A stretch of 64,000 nt of DNA, from contig NZ_JAJOZC010000001.1 in the NCBI RefSeq assembly GCF_023701695.1, positions 3,781,894 to 3,845,893 on the forward strand, in the 5' to 3' direction. The DNA comes from Streptomyces sp. RKAG290 (GTDB lineage: Bacteria; Actinomycetota; Actinomycetes; Streptomycetales; Streptomycetaceae). The position numbers were made by a program, and so were the translations under genes. Below, piece by piece: positions 36,081-44,902 of this stretch; position 1 is the first letter of the stretch, and every line of letters starts with the position of its first letter. Under the pieces are notes generated by a model, which was not told the origin of the DNA, searched no databases, and worked only from the letters and a program-made list of their open reading frames with translations.

Positions 36081-38222
36081 GTGGCTCACCAGCCGGTTTC
36101 AGTAGCTGGTTCATCGCAACCGTTCGCGGCTGTGCCCCACGTCTCGATGTCCGAGATCGCGGTGCTTGCGCGAGTGAAGCGTCCTGTGGTCTCGACTTGG
36201 CGTCGGCGGCATATGGACTTCCCGGCAGCAGTCGCGGGGAGTGCAGACAGGCCCCTTTTCGATGGCGGACAAGTGGTGGGATGGCTGATCTCCTCGGGTC
36301 TAGGAAACACCGACCCCGCAGAGCTCCGTTCTGAGGTCGCCCTCTTCGGCATCGTGGCGCTGAAGCACGAATTCAGTGCGTGGCAGCTCATCGAGGTTCT
36401 GGGGAGTCTGTTGTGCCTGCGTAAGCTCGACGGCCGTCCGCTGGCCAGCCCCGACACCGCCGCTTCCGTCAGCGATCACACTCTGTGGGCTGCAGTGATG
36501 CACCGGGCAGAGCGGATGGACGCCGAGGACGAGCTCGTCCTGCGCGAGCTGCGCGCCGCCGATGCCGCATACATCCCGCTCGTTCGCCTCGCAGAGGACC
36601 TGGTCGAGGCCGCATACGACGAGCGCGGCGCGTACGAATGGCTGCTTGCCTCCCGGTCCCGCCTCGGCCTGGACGCCCTCACTGCCGATGCGGTGGCACC
36701 CGAGTTCCGGAACCTAGTCATCCAGCTCGCGGATCTTCCCGCCCGGCTGGAGAGCACCGGCTCAGTTACCCTCGCCGACCCGCACGCCCGCGCCGGCGAC
36801 CTGCTTGCCGCGCTTCTGGGTGAGGCCGAGGACTGCGAGCACATCACCGCCCTTGCTGCCGACCCCGACGGACGGCTGGCCCGTATCGTCCGACGCCGAC
36901 TCCTGCTCGCGGGCGTCGACGAGCTCGCACTTGACGTACAGACTGGCCCCGACCTGGAAGAACGCCTCGCCGACCCGGACCTCGTCGTTACCCAGCTCCC
37001 TTACCTTCCCGGCGAAAGCCGCTCGGTGCTCGCTGCCCTGGAAGGCATCGAGCGCATCGCCGACCTTCTTGGCCTCGGCTCCACGGCGCTGATCCTGGGC
37101 CCCGCCGACGCCCTCGTCGACGCGCTCAAGGGCACGGAGGTATCCCGGCTGCGGTCGGAGCTCCTGCGCAGCAACATTGTCGAGGCCGTCATCTCCCTTC
37201 CCGGCGGTGTGCTGCCCTTCCGCCCTGGTTACCGCCCGGCTCTGTGGATCCTCACCCGCGGCCAGGTCCCGGCGACGGAAGGGAAGGTCTTACTCGCCGA
37301 CATCAGCGCCCACCCTCTCACCGAGGACGTGCGCACCCGGTTGGCTGAGGACGTGCTCCTCTGGCGCGCCGAAGGCTTCCGCGCCCTCGACGGCCATGAC
37401 CCCCGTTACGGCCGCGCGGCGGACGTCGCGGCCCTGGACCGCGCTTTCGGCGGTCCGCTGACACCGCCCGCCCCGCCTGCCTCGGCGATGCTGTCCCACA
37501 CGGTCAGAGAGCGTCCCGCGCTCATCGCCGAAGCGGAAACGCGATTGGGGCGTGCAGCGGAGGCGGGCCGGTCGTACGAGGACGAGCACGGGCCCTACCG
37601 CGGTGGCATCCTCCAGAGAGTCGGGCGCCTGCCTCGGCGGACCACCCTCGGTGCGCTGATAGCCGGAGGCCGGGTGACCAGGCTCAAGGGCCACCGTCTC
37701 GCCGACGACCACCTGACGGGCGATGGCCACCACACTGTGCTCGGCTCGGACGAGATCACCGGACACGCTCCGGTGGGCGCGCGGCTCATGGACCGGCTGA
37801 TCCTGGCCGCCTCGTATGACTGCGTCGCGCTCACCGAGCCGGGGGACATCGTCTACACGCTGACCCCTCGGCTCGGCCTGTACGTCGACGACAAGGGGTT
37901 CAGCGTCGTCGCCTTCCCGGCCCGCATCCTGCGTGTCAACCGAGACGCCCAACACCCGCTGACCCCGCGCGTCCTGGCCGCCCTCCTGGGGGCAGCCCGC
38001 GATACGGGCCGCAGCCCCAGTGCCGTACGCGCCGCCCGTCGCATCGAGGACTACCAGCTGCCCGACCTCGAACCCGATGACGTTCGGTGTTTTGACGCGT
38101 TGCTGGCGGAGACTGAGCGCCGGGAGGCGCTGCTGCGCGCCCAGGCCGACGCACTGGCCGAGGCCCGTCGACTGACGATCGCCGGCCTCGCGGACGGCAC
38201 ACTCCGTGTAGGCCCAACCTGA
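36081..38222 (+). CDS. Degraded N6-adenine methylase with N-terminal HTH, type I RM-associated
   Basis: A 713-residue protein resembling the HsdM fold. The N-terminus holds a helix-turn-helix (SMSEIAVLARVKRPVVSTWR). The methylase region keeps the outline of the fold, but motif I reads DPHARAGDLLAALL instead of DPACGSGG (about residue 233) and motif IV reads TQLPYLPGE instead of NPPF (about residue 304), so it is probably inactive. SLPGGVLPFRPGYRPALWIL matches the following HsdM strand. The C-terminal 200 residues (LGALIAGGRVTRLKGHRL onward) look like a target-recognition-type domain. GTG start with GGAGGGA upstream. It precedes hsdM by 76 bp and may be a regulator or DNA-recognition partner. 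Confidence 0.8.
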   Translation: MAHQPVSVAGSSQPFAAVPHVSMSEIAVLARVKRPVVSTWRRRHMDFPAAVAGSADRPLFDGGQVVGWLISSGLGNTDPAELRSEVALFGIVALKHEFSAWQLIEVLGSLLCLRKLDGRPLASPDTAASVSDHTLWAAVMHRAERMDAEDELVLRELRAADAAYIPLVRLAEDLVEAAYDERGAYEWLLASRSRLGLDALTADAVAPEFRNLVIQLADLPARLESTGSVTLADPHARAGDLLAALLGEAEDCEHITALAADPDGRLARIVRRRLLLAGVDELALDVQTGPDLEERLADPDLVVTQLPYLPGESRSVLAALEGIERIADLLGLGSTALILGPADALVDALKGTEVSRLRSELLRSNIVEAVISLPGGVLPFRPGYRPALWILTRGQVPATEGKVLLADISAHPLTEDVRTRLAEDVLLWRAEGFRALDGHDPRYGRAADVAALDRAFGGPLTPPAPPASAMLSHTVRERPALIAEAETRLGRAAEAGRSYEDEHGPYRGGILQRVGRLPRRTTLGALIAGGRVTRLKGHRLADDHLTGDGHHTVLGSDEITGHAPVGARLMDRLILAASYDCVALTEPGDIVYTLTPRLGLYVDDKGFSVVAFPARILRVNRDAQHPLTPRVLAALLGAARDTGRSPSAVRAARRIEDYQLPDLEPDDVRCFDALLAETERREALLRAQADALAEARRLTIAGLADGTLRVGPT

Positions 38223-38298
38223 CCAATCATCGTACGTAGCAGACCCAGTGCCTCTGGCGCCCAGAAGTAGCAGGCGCAGCAACCAGGAAGTAGGAACG

Positions 38299-39936
38299 AT
38301 GCCCCCGCGTAAGCGAACCGCCGCCGGACAGGGCGAACTGCCCGGTGTCTCCAGCACCAAGGAGATCCAGGACATCCTGTGGAAGGCCGCGGACAAGCTC
38401 CGTGGCTCCATGGACGCAGCCCAGTACAAGGAGTTCGTGCTCGGCCTGGTCTTCCTGAAGTACGTTTCCGACGCTTTCGCCGAGCGCCGCGACGAGCTGG
38501 CGGCTGACCCGGAGCTGGCGGCTATTCCGGAGCACCGGCGGGCGGCGTTCCTGGAGGAGAAGGACGAGTACACCGAGAAGAACGTTTTCTGGGTGCCTCC
38601 GACCGCCCGCTGGGACCACATCGCGGAGAACGCGTCCAGTGCGGAGGGCGGGGTGGGCAAGCTCCTCGATGAGGCCATGGACGAGGTGATGGGAGCGAAC
38701 AAGGCGCTCACCGGCGTCCTCCCGAAGATTTTCAACCGCGACAACGTCGACCAGAAGCGCCTGAAGGAGCTGGTTGACCTCATCAGTGACGCCCGCTTCA
38801 CCGGCCACGGCGACCGTCCCGCGCAGGACGTGCTGGGTGAGGTGTACGAGTACTTCCTGGGTCGGTTCGCGAGGGCGGAGGGCAAGCTCGCAGGCGAGTT
38901 CTACACGCCGGCGAGTGTCGTGCGGCTGCTGGTCGAGGTCTTGGAGCCATACGAGGGCAGGGTGTACGACCCGGCATGTGGGTCGGGCGGCATGTTTGTG
39001 CAGTCGGGCAAGTTCGTCGCCAGCCGGCGCGGCAAGGACCACACGCACGACATCGCGGTGTACGGCCAGGAGGCCAACGAGCGCACGTGGCGGCTGGCAA
39101 AGATGAACCTCGCCATCCACGGGATGGACCCGAAGGGCGTGGGGGAGCGGTGGGCGGACACGTTCGCCGACGACAAGCTGCCGCCCCACATCAAGGCCGA
39201 CTTCGTGATGGCCAACCCGCCGTTCAATATGTCTGACTGGGCACGGAAGACGGACGACCCGCGCTGGCGGTATGGCGTACCGCCGCAGTCGAACGCCAAC
39301 TACGCGTGGCTCCAGCACATCGTGTCGAAGCTGGGAGACCGGGGCAGCGCGGGCGTGGTGTTGTCCAACGGTTCGATGTCGTCGAAGCAGTCGGGTGAGG
39401 GGGAGATCCGCGCGGCAATGGTGGCGGCGGACCTGGTGGCGTGCATGGTTGCACTGCCGGCCAACCTGTTCCGCACAACGGCGATTCCGGCGTGTTTGTG
39501 GTTCCTGACGAAGGACAAGTCACCGCAGGGAACGAAGGCGTTGAACGACCGGCGCAGCCGGGTGCTGTTCATCGACGCACGGACTATGGGCACAATGCTC
39601 GACCGAACGGAACGCATCCTCACGGACGCGGACCTGGAGAAGATCGCTGATACGTACCACGCATGGCGGGGCACGAAGTCAGCTAAGGATAAAGGTCTTT
39701 CGTACGGGGACGTAGCGGGTTTCTGTCATAGCGTGACGCTGGAGGAGATCGAGAAACACGACTACGTGTTGACGCCCGGAAGGTACGTGGGTGCGGCGGA
39801 GGTTGAGGACGATCCGGAAGCCGAGCCGGTGGAGGAGCGCATCGCGCGGCTGACGAAAGAACTCTTTACCCACCTCGATGAGTCCACGAGGCTCGACGCG
39901 GTGGTCCGTGAGCAATTGGGGAAGATCGATGGCTAA
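38299..39936 (+). CDS. hsdM: Type I restriction-modification DNA methylase, M subunit
   Basis: A 545-residue N6-adenine methyltransferase. The N-terminal HsdM domain (IQDILWKAADKLRGSMDAAQ) precedes the SAM motif DPACGSGGMFV (about residue 224) and the catalytic motif NPPF (about 305). ATG at 38299 has AGGAAG upstream; the longer in-frame start is not needed. It overlaps hsdS by 8 bp. With HsdS it methylates the recognition site and with HsdR it restricts unmodified DNA. Confidence 0.97.
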   Translation: MPPRKRTAAGQGELPGVSSTKEIQDILWKAADKLRGSMDAAQYKEFVLGLVFLKYVSDAFAERRDELAADPELAAIPEHRRAAFLEEKDEYTEKNVFWVPPTARWDHIAENASSAEGGVGKLLDEAMDEVMGANKALTGVLPKIFNRDNVDQKRLKELVDLISDARFTGHGDRPAQDVLGEVYEYFLGRFARAEGKLAGEFYTPASVVRLLVEVLEPYEGRVYDPACGSGGMFVQSGKFVASRRGKDHTHDIAVYGQEANERTWRLAKMNLAIHGMDPKGVGERWADTFADDKLPPHIKADFVMANPPFNMSDWARKTDDPRWRYGVPPQSNANYAWLQHIVSKLGDRGSAGVVLSNGSMSSKQSGEGEIRAAMVAADLVACMVALPANLFRTTAIPACLWFLTKDKSPQGTKALNDRRSRVLFIDARTMGTMLDRTERILTDADLEKIADTYHAWRGTKSAKDKGLSYGDVAGFCHSVTLEEIEKHDYVLTPGRYVGAAEVEDDPEAEPVEERIARLTKELFTHLDESTRLDAVVREQLGKIDG

Positions 39937-41203
39937 AACTGAGACTGCCACTGGGGGGCGTGACGCTACCACCGGTGTGATTCCGGGACGTTGGGCGCTG
40001 AGCGTTGGAGACCCACAGACGGCTACAGCGCCAGGGTTTCGTTGGACTCGACTTTCGGATGTCGCCAGACTCGAAAGTGGACACACGCCGAGTCGTCGAA
40101 AGCCTGAATATTGGGGTGGCGGTATTCCTTGGATCGGAATCAAGGACGCGACGGGGAACCATGGCCGTACGATCACGTCGACGCTTCAAAGCGTAACAGA
40201 GTCAGGGATCGCCAACTCTTCCGCGCGGATCCTTCCTGCAGGGACCGTATGTTTGTCTCGAACCGCATCGGTGGGATATGTGGTCACGATGGGCGTCGAA
40301 ATGGCGACCAGTCAAGATTTCGTTAACTGGGTTTGCGGTCCGAATATTTCCTCGAGATATCTGCACTACATTTTGATGTCGGAACGGGAATCTGTGCGAC
40401 GTTTCGCTCACGGAACAACTCACCAAACCGTTTACTATCCCGAGGTGAAGGCGTTTCATGTCTGCATTCCTGAGCGGGCGGAGCAAGATGCCATCGCGAG
40501 GGTGCTCGGGGCTCTGGATGACAAGATCGCGATCAACGCGCGTATCGGAGACTCGGTGGACTTCCTCGTTGGTAGTTATTATCAGCGCTTGGTGAGTTCT
40601 CAGGTGCTCCGGAAGATGTCGCTTGGTGATATTGCGGACGTTAATAAGAGGACTGTGAAGCCCTCGGATGGGAATCTTCGCTATGTGGATATCTCGAGTG
40701 TCGGCGTTGGGTCCTATGAATGGCCGGAGCTGATTTCCTGGAATGAGGCGCCAGGGCGGGCGCGCCGGAAGGCTGCGGTTGGTGACACTATTTGGTCGAC
40801 CGTTCGCCCTAATCGGCGCTCTCATGCACTCGTGCTTGACAATGATCCGAGTCTGGTCTTTTCAACTGGCCTCGCCGTTCTGAGTCCGAAGAGTGTTGGC
40901 GCTGCGCTTCTTTATGAAATCACTCGAACCGGTGATTTTCTAGGCTATCTGGAGAGTGTCGCCGAAGGTAGCGCTTACCCGGCTGTGCGGGCGGAGCGAT
41001 TCAAGAACGCGCCGGTTCTCTTGCCAGCTGCCGAAGAGTGCGAAGCCTTTGAAAAGGTTGCCCTGGAGCTACGGCAGCGAGCACACCAGGCGGCAGTGGA
41101 ATCCCGCACCCTAGCTACCCTTCGAGACACCCTTCTCCCCCAACTCATGTCCGGCAAGCTCCGCGTCCGCGACGCCGAGCGCATCGTGGAGGACGCCGTA
41201 TGA
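39929..41203 (+). CDS. hsdS: Type I restriction-modification specificity subunit
   Basis: A 424-residue DNA-recognition subunit with two target recognition domains. The first includes RLSDVARLESGHTPSRRKPE and GGGIPWIGIKD; the second starts SLGDIADVNKRTV. Between them and at the end are the conserved helices (IPERAEQDAIARVLGALDDKI and LATLRDTLLPQLMSGKLRV, quoted in part). Its GC content is clearly lower than that of its neighbours, most so in the recognition domains, as expected for exchanged specificity cassettes. It overlaps hsdM by 8 bp and hsdR by 4 bp. Confidence 0.96.
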   Translation: MAKTETATGGRDATTGVIPGRWALSVGDPQTATAPGFRWTRLSDVARLESGHTPSRRKPEYWGGGIPWIGIKDATGNHGRTITSTLQSVTESGIANSSARILPAGTVCLSRTASVGYVVTMGVEMATSQDFVNWVCGPNISSRYLHYILMSERESVRRFAHGTTHQTVYYPEVKAFHVCIPERAEQDAIARVLGALDDKIAINARIGDSVDFLVGSYYQRLVSSQVLRKMSLGDIADVNKRTVKPSDGNLRYVDISSVGVGSYEWPELISWNEAPGRARRKAAVGDTIWSTVRPNRRSHALVLDNDPSLVFSTGLAVLSPKSVGAALLYEITRTGDFLGYLESVAEGSAYPAVRAERFKNAPVLLPAAEECEAFEKVALELRQRAHQAAVESRTLATLRDTLLPQLMSGKLRVRDAERIVEDAV

Positions 41204-44200
41204 CCCGCGACAGCGACGCCAAGCACGACGGCAAGATGACCGAGTCCACCTGGGAGAACCTCGCCATGGACGAGCTTGGCGAGCTTGCCTGGGATGTCAA
41301 AGAAGGCTCCGCCATTGCCCCCGGCAGCGAAAGCCCCGCAGCTCGCAAGGACTGGGACGACCTAGTCCTCCACGGCACGCTCACCGAAGCGATCGAGCGC
41401 CTCAACCCCGACCTCCCCGCCGCTGCTGTCCACAAAGCCCTGCGCATCGCCTCAGACCCCGCTTCCACCGAGGCGTACCCGGAGAACAAGCAGGCGCACG
41501 CCCACCTCACCGATGGCGTCCGGCTCACCTACACCGATGACTTCGGCGCCGAGCAGACCCCCACCGTTCGCCTCGTCGACTTCACCGACCCCGACGCGAA
41601 CACCTACCTCGCTGTCAACCAGGTCACCCTCCGGGACAGCGACGGCCGCCACCGCCGTCTCGACGTCGTCCTCTACGTGAACGGCCTGCCCTTCGCTGTC
41701 ATCGAGCTGAAGAGCGCAGCCGCCGAGAATGCCACTCTCAAGAACGCTCACGCGCAACTCCAGACCTACCTGGCCGAGTTCCCGATCGCGTTCCGCTACA
41801 ACGTCCTGTGCCTGGTCTCGGACGGCATCACCGCGAAGTACGGCACGGTCTTCACCCCGTTCGAGCACTTCGCCCCCTGGAACGTGGACCAGGACGGCGA
41901 CCCCGTCGACACCAACGCCCCCGACTACGACGGCCTGGAGGCCCTCAGCCTCGCGCTGCACGGCCTGTTCACCCAGCCCCGCCTGCTCTCCCTCACCCGT
42001 AACTTCGTCAACTTCACGCCCACTGGGAAGCGCATCGCCAAACCGCACCAGCACTACGCAGTCACCAAGGCAGTAGACGCGATCGTCACCGCCTCCCAGA
42101 GCAACGGCCAGGCCGGCGTGGTCTGGCACACGCAGGGTGCTGGCAAGTCCGAGGAGATGGTGGAGACCTCCGCGTTGGTCTCCCGCCACCCCGCCCTCAA
42201 CAACCCCACCATCGTCGTCGTCACCGACCGCAACGACCTCGACGACCAGCTGTACGACACTTTCCTGGACAGTCAGACCCTCCTCGGGCAGGAGCCCCGC
42301 CAGGTCGCCACGCGCGAGGAGCTCCGTAGCGACCTGAAGATCCGCAACGTCGGCGGAATCATCTTCACCACCCTGCAGAAGTTCGGCCTCAGCAAGGAGG
42401 AGAAGGACGCGAGTGCCAGCCATCCTCTCCTCTCCGACCGTCGCAACATCCTCGTCGTCGTCGATGAGGCACATCGTTCGCACTACGACAGCCTCGACGG
42501 GTACGCCCGTCACCTCCGCGACGCACTCCCGTACGCCACCCTTATCGCCTTCACCGGCACCCCGATTTCCAAGGCTGACGCTGACACCCGCGCGGTGTTC
42601 GGTGAGTACATCGACATCTACGACCTCAAGCGGGCCGTGGACGACGAGGCCACCGTCCGCGTCTTCCACGAGCCGCGCGTAATCGACGTGTCCCTGCCGC
42701 CCGGCATGGACCCGTCCAACATCGACGCGCAGGCCAATGCCCTCACCGAGGGTATGGACGACGCCGAGCGCCGCCGCGCCGTGCAGTACGCGGCCACGAT
42801 GAACACGGTCTATGGCGCACCCGGCCGCATAGCGACCCTCGCCGACGACCTGGTGGCCCACTGGGAGACGCGCCGCGAGCTGGTGAAGCCGGATATCGGC
42901 GGCCCCGGCAAAGCGATGATTGTGTGTGCCACCCGCGAGATCTGCGTCAGGGTGTTCGACGCGCTGGCCGAACGCCGCCCGGACTGGGCGAGCGACGAGG
43001 TCGACCAGGGCGTCATGAAGATCGTCTTCCACGGTGACCGTACCGACCAGGAACACCTCCGCAAGCACGCCCTCCGCAAGTCCCAGCAGAAGACGGTCCA
43101 GGCACGCGCCAAGGACCCGGACGACGCGCTCGAACTGCTCATCGTGCACTCGATGCTGCTCACCGGTTACGACGCGCCGCCGATCCACACCCTCTACATG
43201 GACCGCCCCATGCAGGGCGCCAACCTGATGCAGGCCCTGGCCCGCGTCAACCGCCGCTTCCGAGGCAAGCAGGATGGCCTCTTGGTCGGCTACGCACCGC
43301 TCACCGACAACCTCACCAAGGCACTGCGCGAGTACTCGCAGCAGGATCAGCAGGACCAGACACTCGGTGCGGACATCGAGCGGGCCATCACCGAGGTCAA
43401 GAACGAACTGAGCACCATCAAGGGCCTGCTGGCTGGCTCGCACTGGCAGGAGCGGCTCGCCGGCACGACGCACCCCGAGCCGCGCAAGCGAGCCCTGCGG
43501 CTCACCTCCAATTTCCTTCGCGACCCGCGGACCCCCGGCAACAAGGTGGAGCCCGGAGCCGTACCGCTCTCCACCCGATTCAAGGACAGTGCCGCCCGCC
43601 TGGACCGGTTCTACCGGGTCTGCGCGATGAGTAAGGAAATCGCCGAGCGCTGCGAGGACCTGGCGGACTGGCGACGCGATATCTCGTTCTTCAGCGAGGT
43701 ACGGGCTTGGATGGTCAAGCTCGACGCCGCCGACCGCGAGGCGACGGGCCAACCTCTGACCGCCGAGATCCGCCGCTACCTCGAAGCGCTCGCCGCCTCG
43801 GTTGTCGACGCCGACGAGATCACCGACCTGTACGAAGAGGCCGGCATCGGCAGGCTGGACATCACCCGCCTCAACGACGCGCAACTGCGCAAGCTGGAGA
43901 ACTCCGAGACCCCGCACCTGGTCGCTGAGGCCCTGCGCCGCATGATCGAGCAGAAGATGCGCGAGGTGACGAAGCACAACGTCGTACGGCACGAAAGCTT
44001 CTCCGAGCGCCTGAACGACCTGATGCGGCGCTACATGCTCCAGCAGCTCACCAGCGTCCAGGTGATCGCCGAACTCGCTGCGATGGCCCGGGAGGTCTCC
44101 GACGAGGCCCGCCGCGGCGAGCGCTTCGACCCGCCGCTGAACCATGCGGAGCTGGCCTTCTATGATGCCGTCGCGCACCGCGACATGGCCGAGCTGATGG

Positions 44201-44433
44201 CTGGTGGAGACGACACACTGGCGAAGATCGCCCGGGCGCTCGTCGCGGACATCCGGAAGAACCTGTCGGTCGACTGGCTCTCCCGAGAGCCCGTCCGCGC
44301 CAAGCTGCGCACCCGGATCCGTCGGGTCCTGGCGATGTTCGACTACCCGCCGGAGGAGGAGAAGGAGGCCGTGGACTTGGTCCTCAAGCAGATGGAGACC
44401 TTCGCGGCCCAGTGGGCACCCGGCACGAAGTAG
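41200..44433 (+). CDS. hsdR: Type I restriction endonuclease, R subunit
   Basis: A 1077-residue translocating nuclease. The N-terminal PD-(D/E)xK nuclease has LDVVLYVNGLPFAVIELKSA with the ELK near residue 166. The motor has Walker A TQGAGKSEEM (about 310), the DEAH box VVDEAHRSHYD (about 421), TGTPIS and later LARVNRRFRGK. The C-terminal 250 residues are the helical region that binds the methylase. The ATG overlaps the hsdS stop. All catalytic motifs appear intact. Confidence 0.97.
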   Translation: MTRDSDAKHDGKMTESTWENLAMDELGELAWDVKEGSAIAPGSESPAARKDWDDLVLHGTLTEAIERLNPDLPAAAVHKALRIASDPASTEAYPENKQAHAHLTDGVRLTYTDDFGAEQTPTVRLVDFTDPDANTYLAVNQVTLRDSDGRHRRLDVVLYVNGLPFAVIELKSAAAENATLKNAHAQLQTYLAEFPIAFRYNVLCLVSDGITAKYGTVFTPFEHFAPWNVDQDGDPVDTNAPDYDGLEALSLALHGLFTQPRLLSLTRNFVNFTPTGKRIAKPHQHYAVTKAVDAIVTASQSNGQAGVVWHTQGAGKSEEMVETSALVSRHPALNNPTIVVVTDRNDLDDQLYDTFLDSQTLLGQEPRQVATREELRSDLKIRNVGGIIFTTLQKFGLSKEEKDASASHPLLSDRRNILVVVDEAHRSHYDSLDGYARHLRDALPYATLIAFTGTPISKADADTRAVFGEYIDIYDLKRAVDDEATVRVFHEPRVIDVSLPPGMDPSNIDAQANALTEGMDDAERRRAVQYAATMNTVYGAPGRIATLADDLVAHWETRRELVKPDIGGPGKAMIVCATREICVRVFDALAERRPDWASDEVDQGVMKIVFHGDRTDQEHLRKHALRKSQQKTVQARAKDPDDALELLIVHSMLLTGYDAPPIHTLYMDRPMQGANLMQALARVNRRFRGKQDGLLVGYAPLTDNLTKALREYSQQDQQDQTLGADIERAITEVKNELSTIKGLLAGSHWQERLAGTTHPEPRKRALRLTSNFLRDPRTPGNKVEPGAVPLSTRFKDSAARLDRFYRVCAMSKEIAERCEDLADWRRDISFFSEVRAWMVKLDAADREATGQPLTAEIRRYLEALAASVVDADEITDLYEEAGIGRLDITRLNDAQLRKLENSETPHLVAEALRRMIEQKMREVTKHNVVRHESFSERLNDLMRRYMLQQLTSVQVIAELAAMAREVSDEARRGERFDPPLNHAELAFYDAVAHRDMAELMAGGDDTLAKIARALVADIRKNLSVDWLSREPVRAKLRTRIRRVLAMFDYPPEEEKEAVDLVLKQMETFAAQWAPGTK

Positions 44434-44438
44434 TCACG

Positions 44439-44480
44439 TCTCGGTGGATGGGCCGCAGCTCGGCTGCTCATCCACCGAGA
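44439..44480 (+). terminator. Terminator after hsdR
   Basis: A perfect 12-bp stem, TCTCGGTGGATG with CATCCACCGAGA, plus an inner GCAGC/GCTGC stem, starting five bases after the stop. Confidence 0.88.
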
Positions 44481-44800
44481 TCGCGTCACGGACCGGCCCT
44501 GGGCAGTGCCTTGCCCTGCCCAGGAGTCAAGAGCGAAGTCGCGTCGAGGCGCGCCGCGAGAGCAGGAACTTTCCCTTCGTGAAGTGCTCGAATCGGACGT
44601 TGACGGTCGGGGCGCGCCCTCCGGCAGCAGCGCTCTTGTGATCAATCGACGCAAGCCACGGCCGCGCCCCGGCTGGCGTACGAAGCGCGAATGCGTTTGG
44701 TCCGATTCGACGTCGCGGACGCCCTCTCCGGATCGTTCCCCGTCTGGTTCCACTGCCCCCCACCCAGCGAACCGGATCACGAAGCGAGTTTGTGCCGGGT
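44481..44800. other. Intergenic region after the restriction operon
   Basis: About 320 bp with no convincing gene. It includes a short hairpin GGGCAGTGCCTTGCCCTGCCC near 44500 and leads into the operator at 44801. Confidence 0.5.
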
Positions 44801-44822
44801 ATTGATAACCCTGGTTATCGAT
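44801..44822. promoter_or_regulatory. Palindromic operator, ATPase operon
   Basis: ATTGATAACC-CT-GGTTATCGAT: 10-bp arms with one mismatch, about 80 bp before the ATPase start. It shares GATAAC-N4-GTTATC with the site at 35939. Confidence 0.7.
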
Positions 44823-44902
44823 GAATTAGATGCTTGAACTCCCACGGTCTCTCTAATGTCTCGTTCTGACAGCGCCGGAGCGATGGAGCACTGGAGAAGA
44901 CC

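Noticed and set aside
35654..36334. Gene in the gap before the restriction operon
   Set aside because: The frame has no start signal, no recognisable domain and runs across the operator and the true start of the methylase-like gene.
41452..44178. Long minus-strand frame opposite hsdR
   Set aside because: It is an antisense shadow caused by high GC third positions; hsdR motifs are intact on the plus strand.
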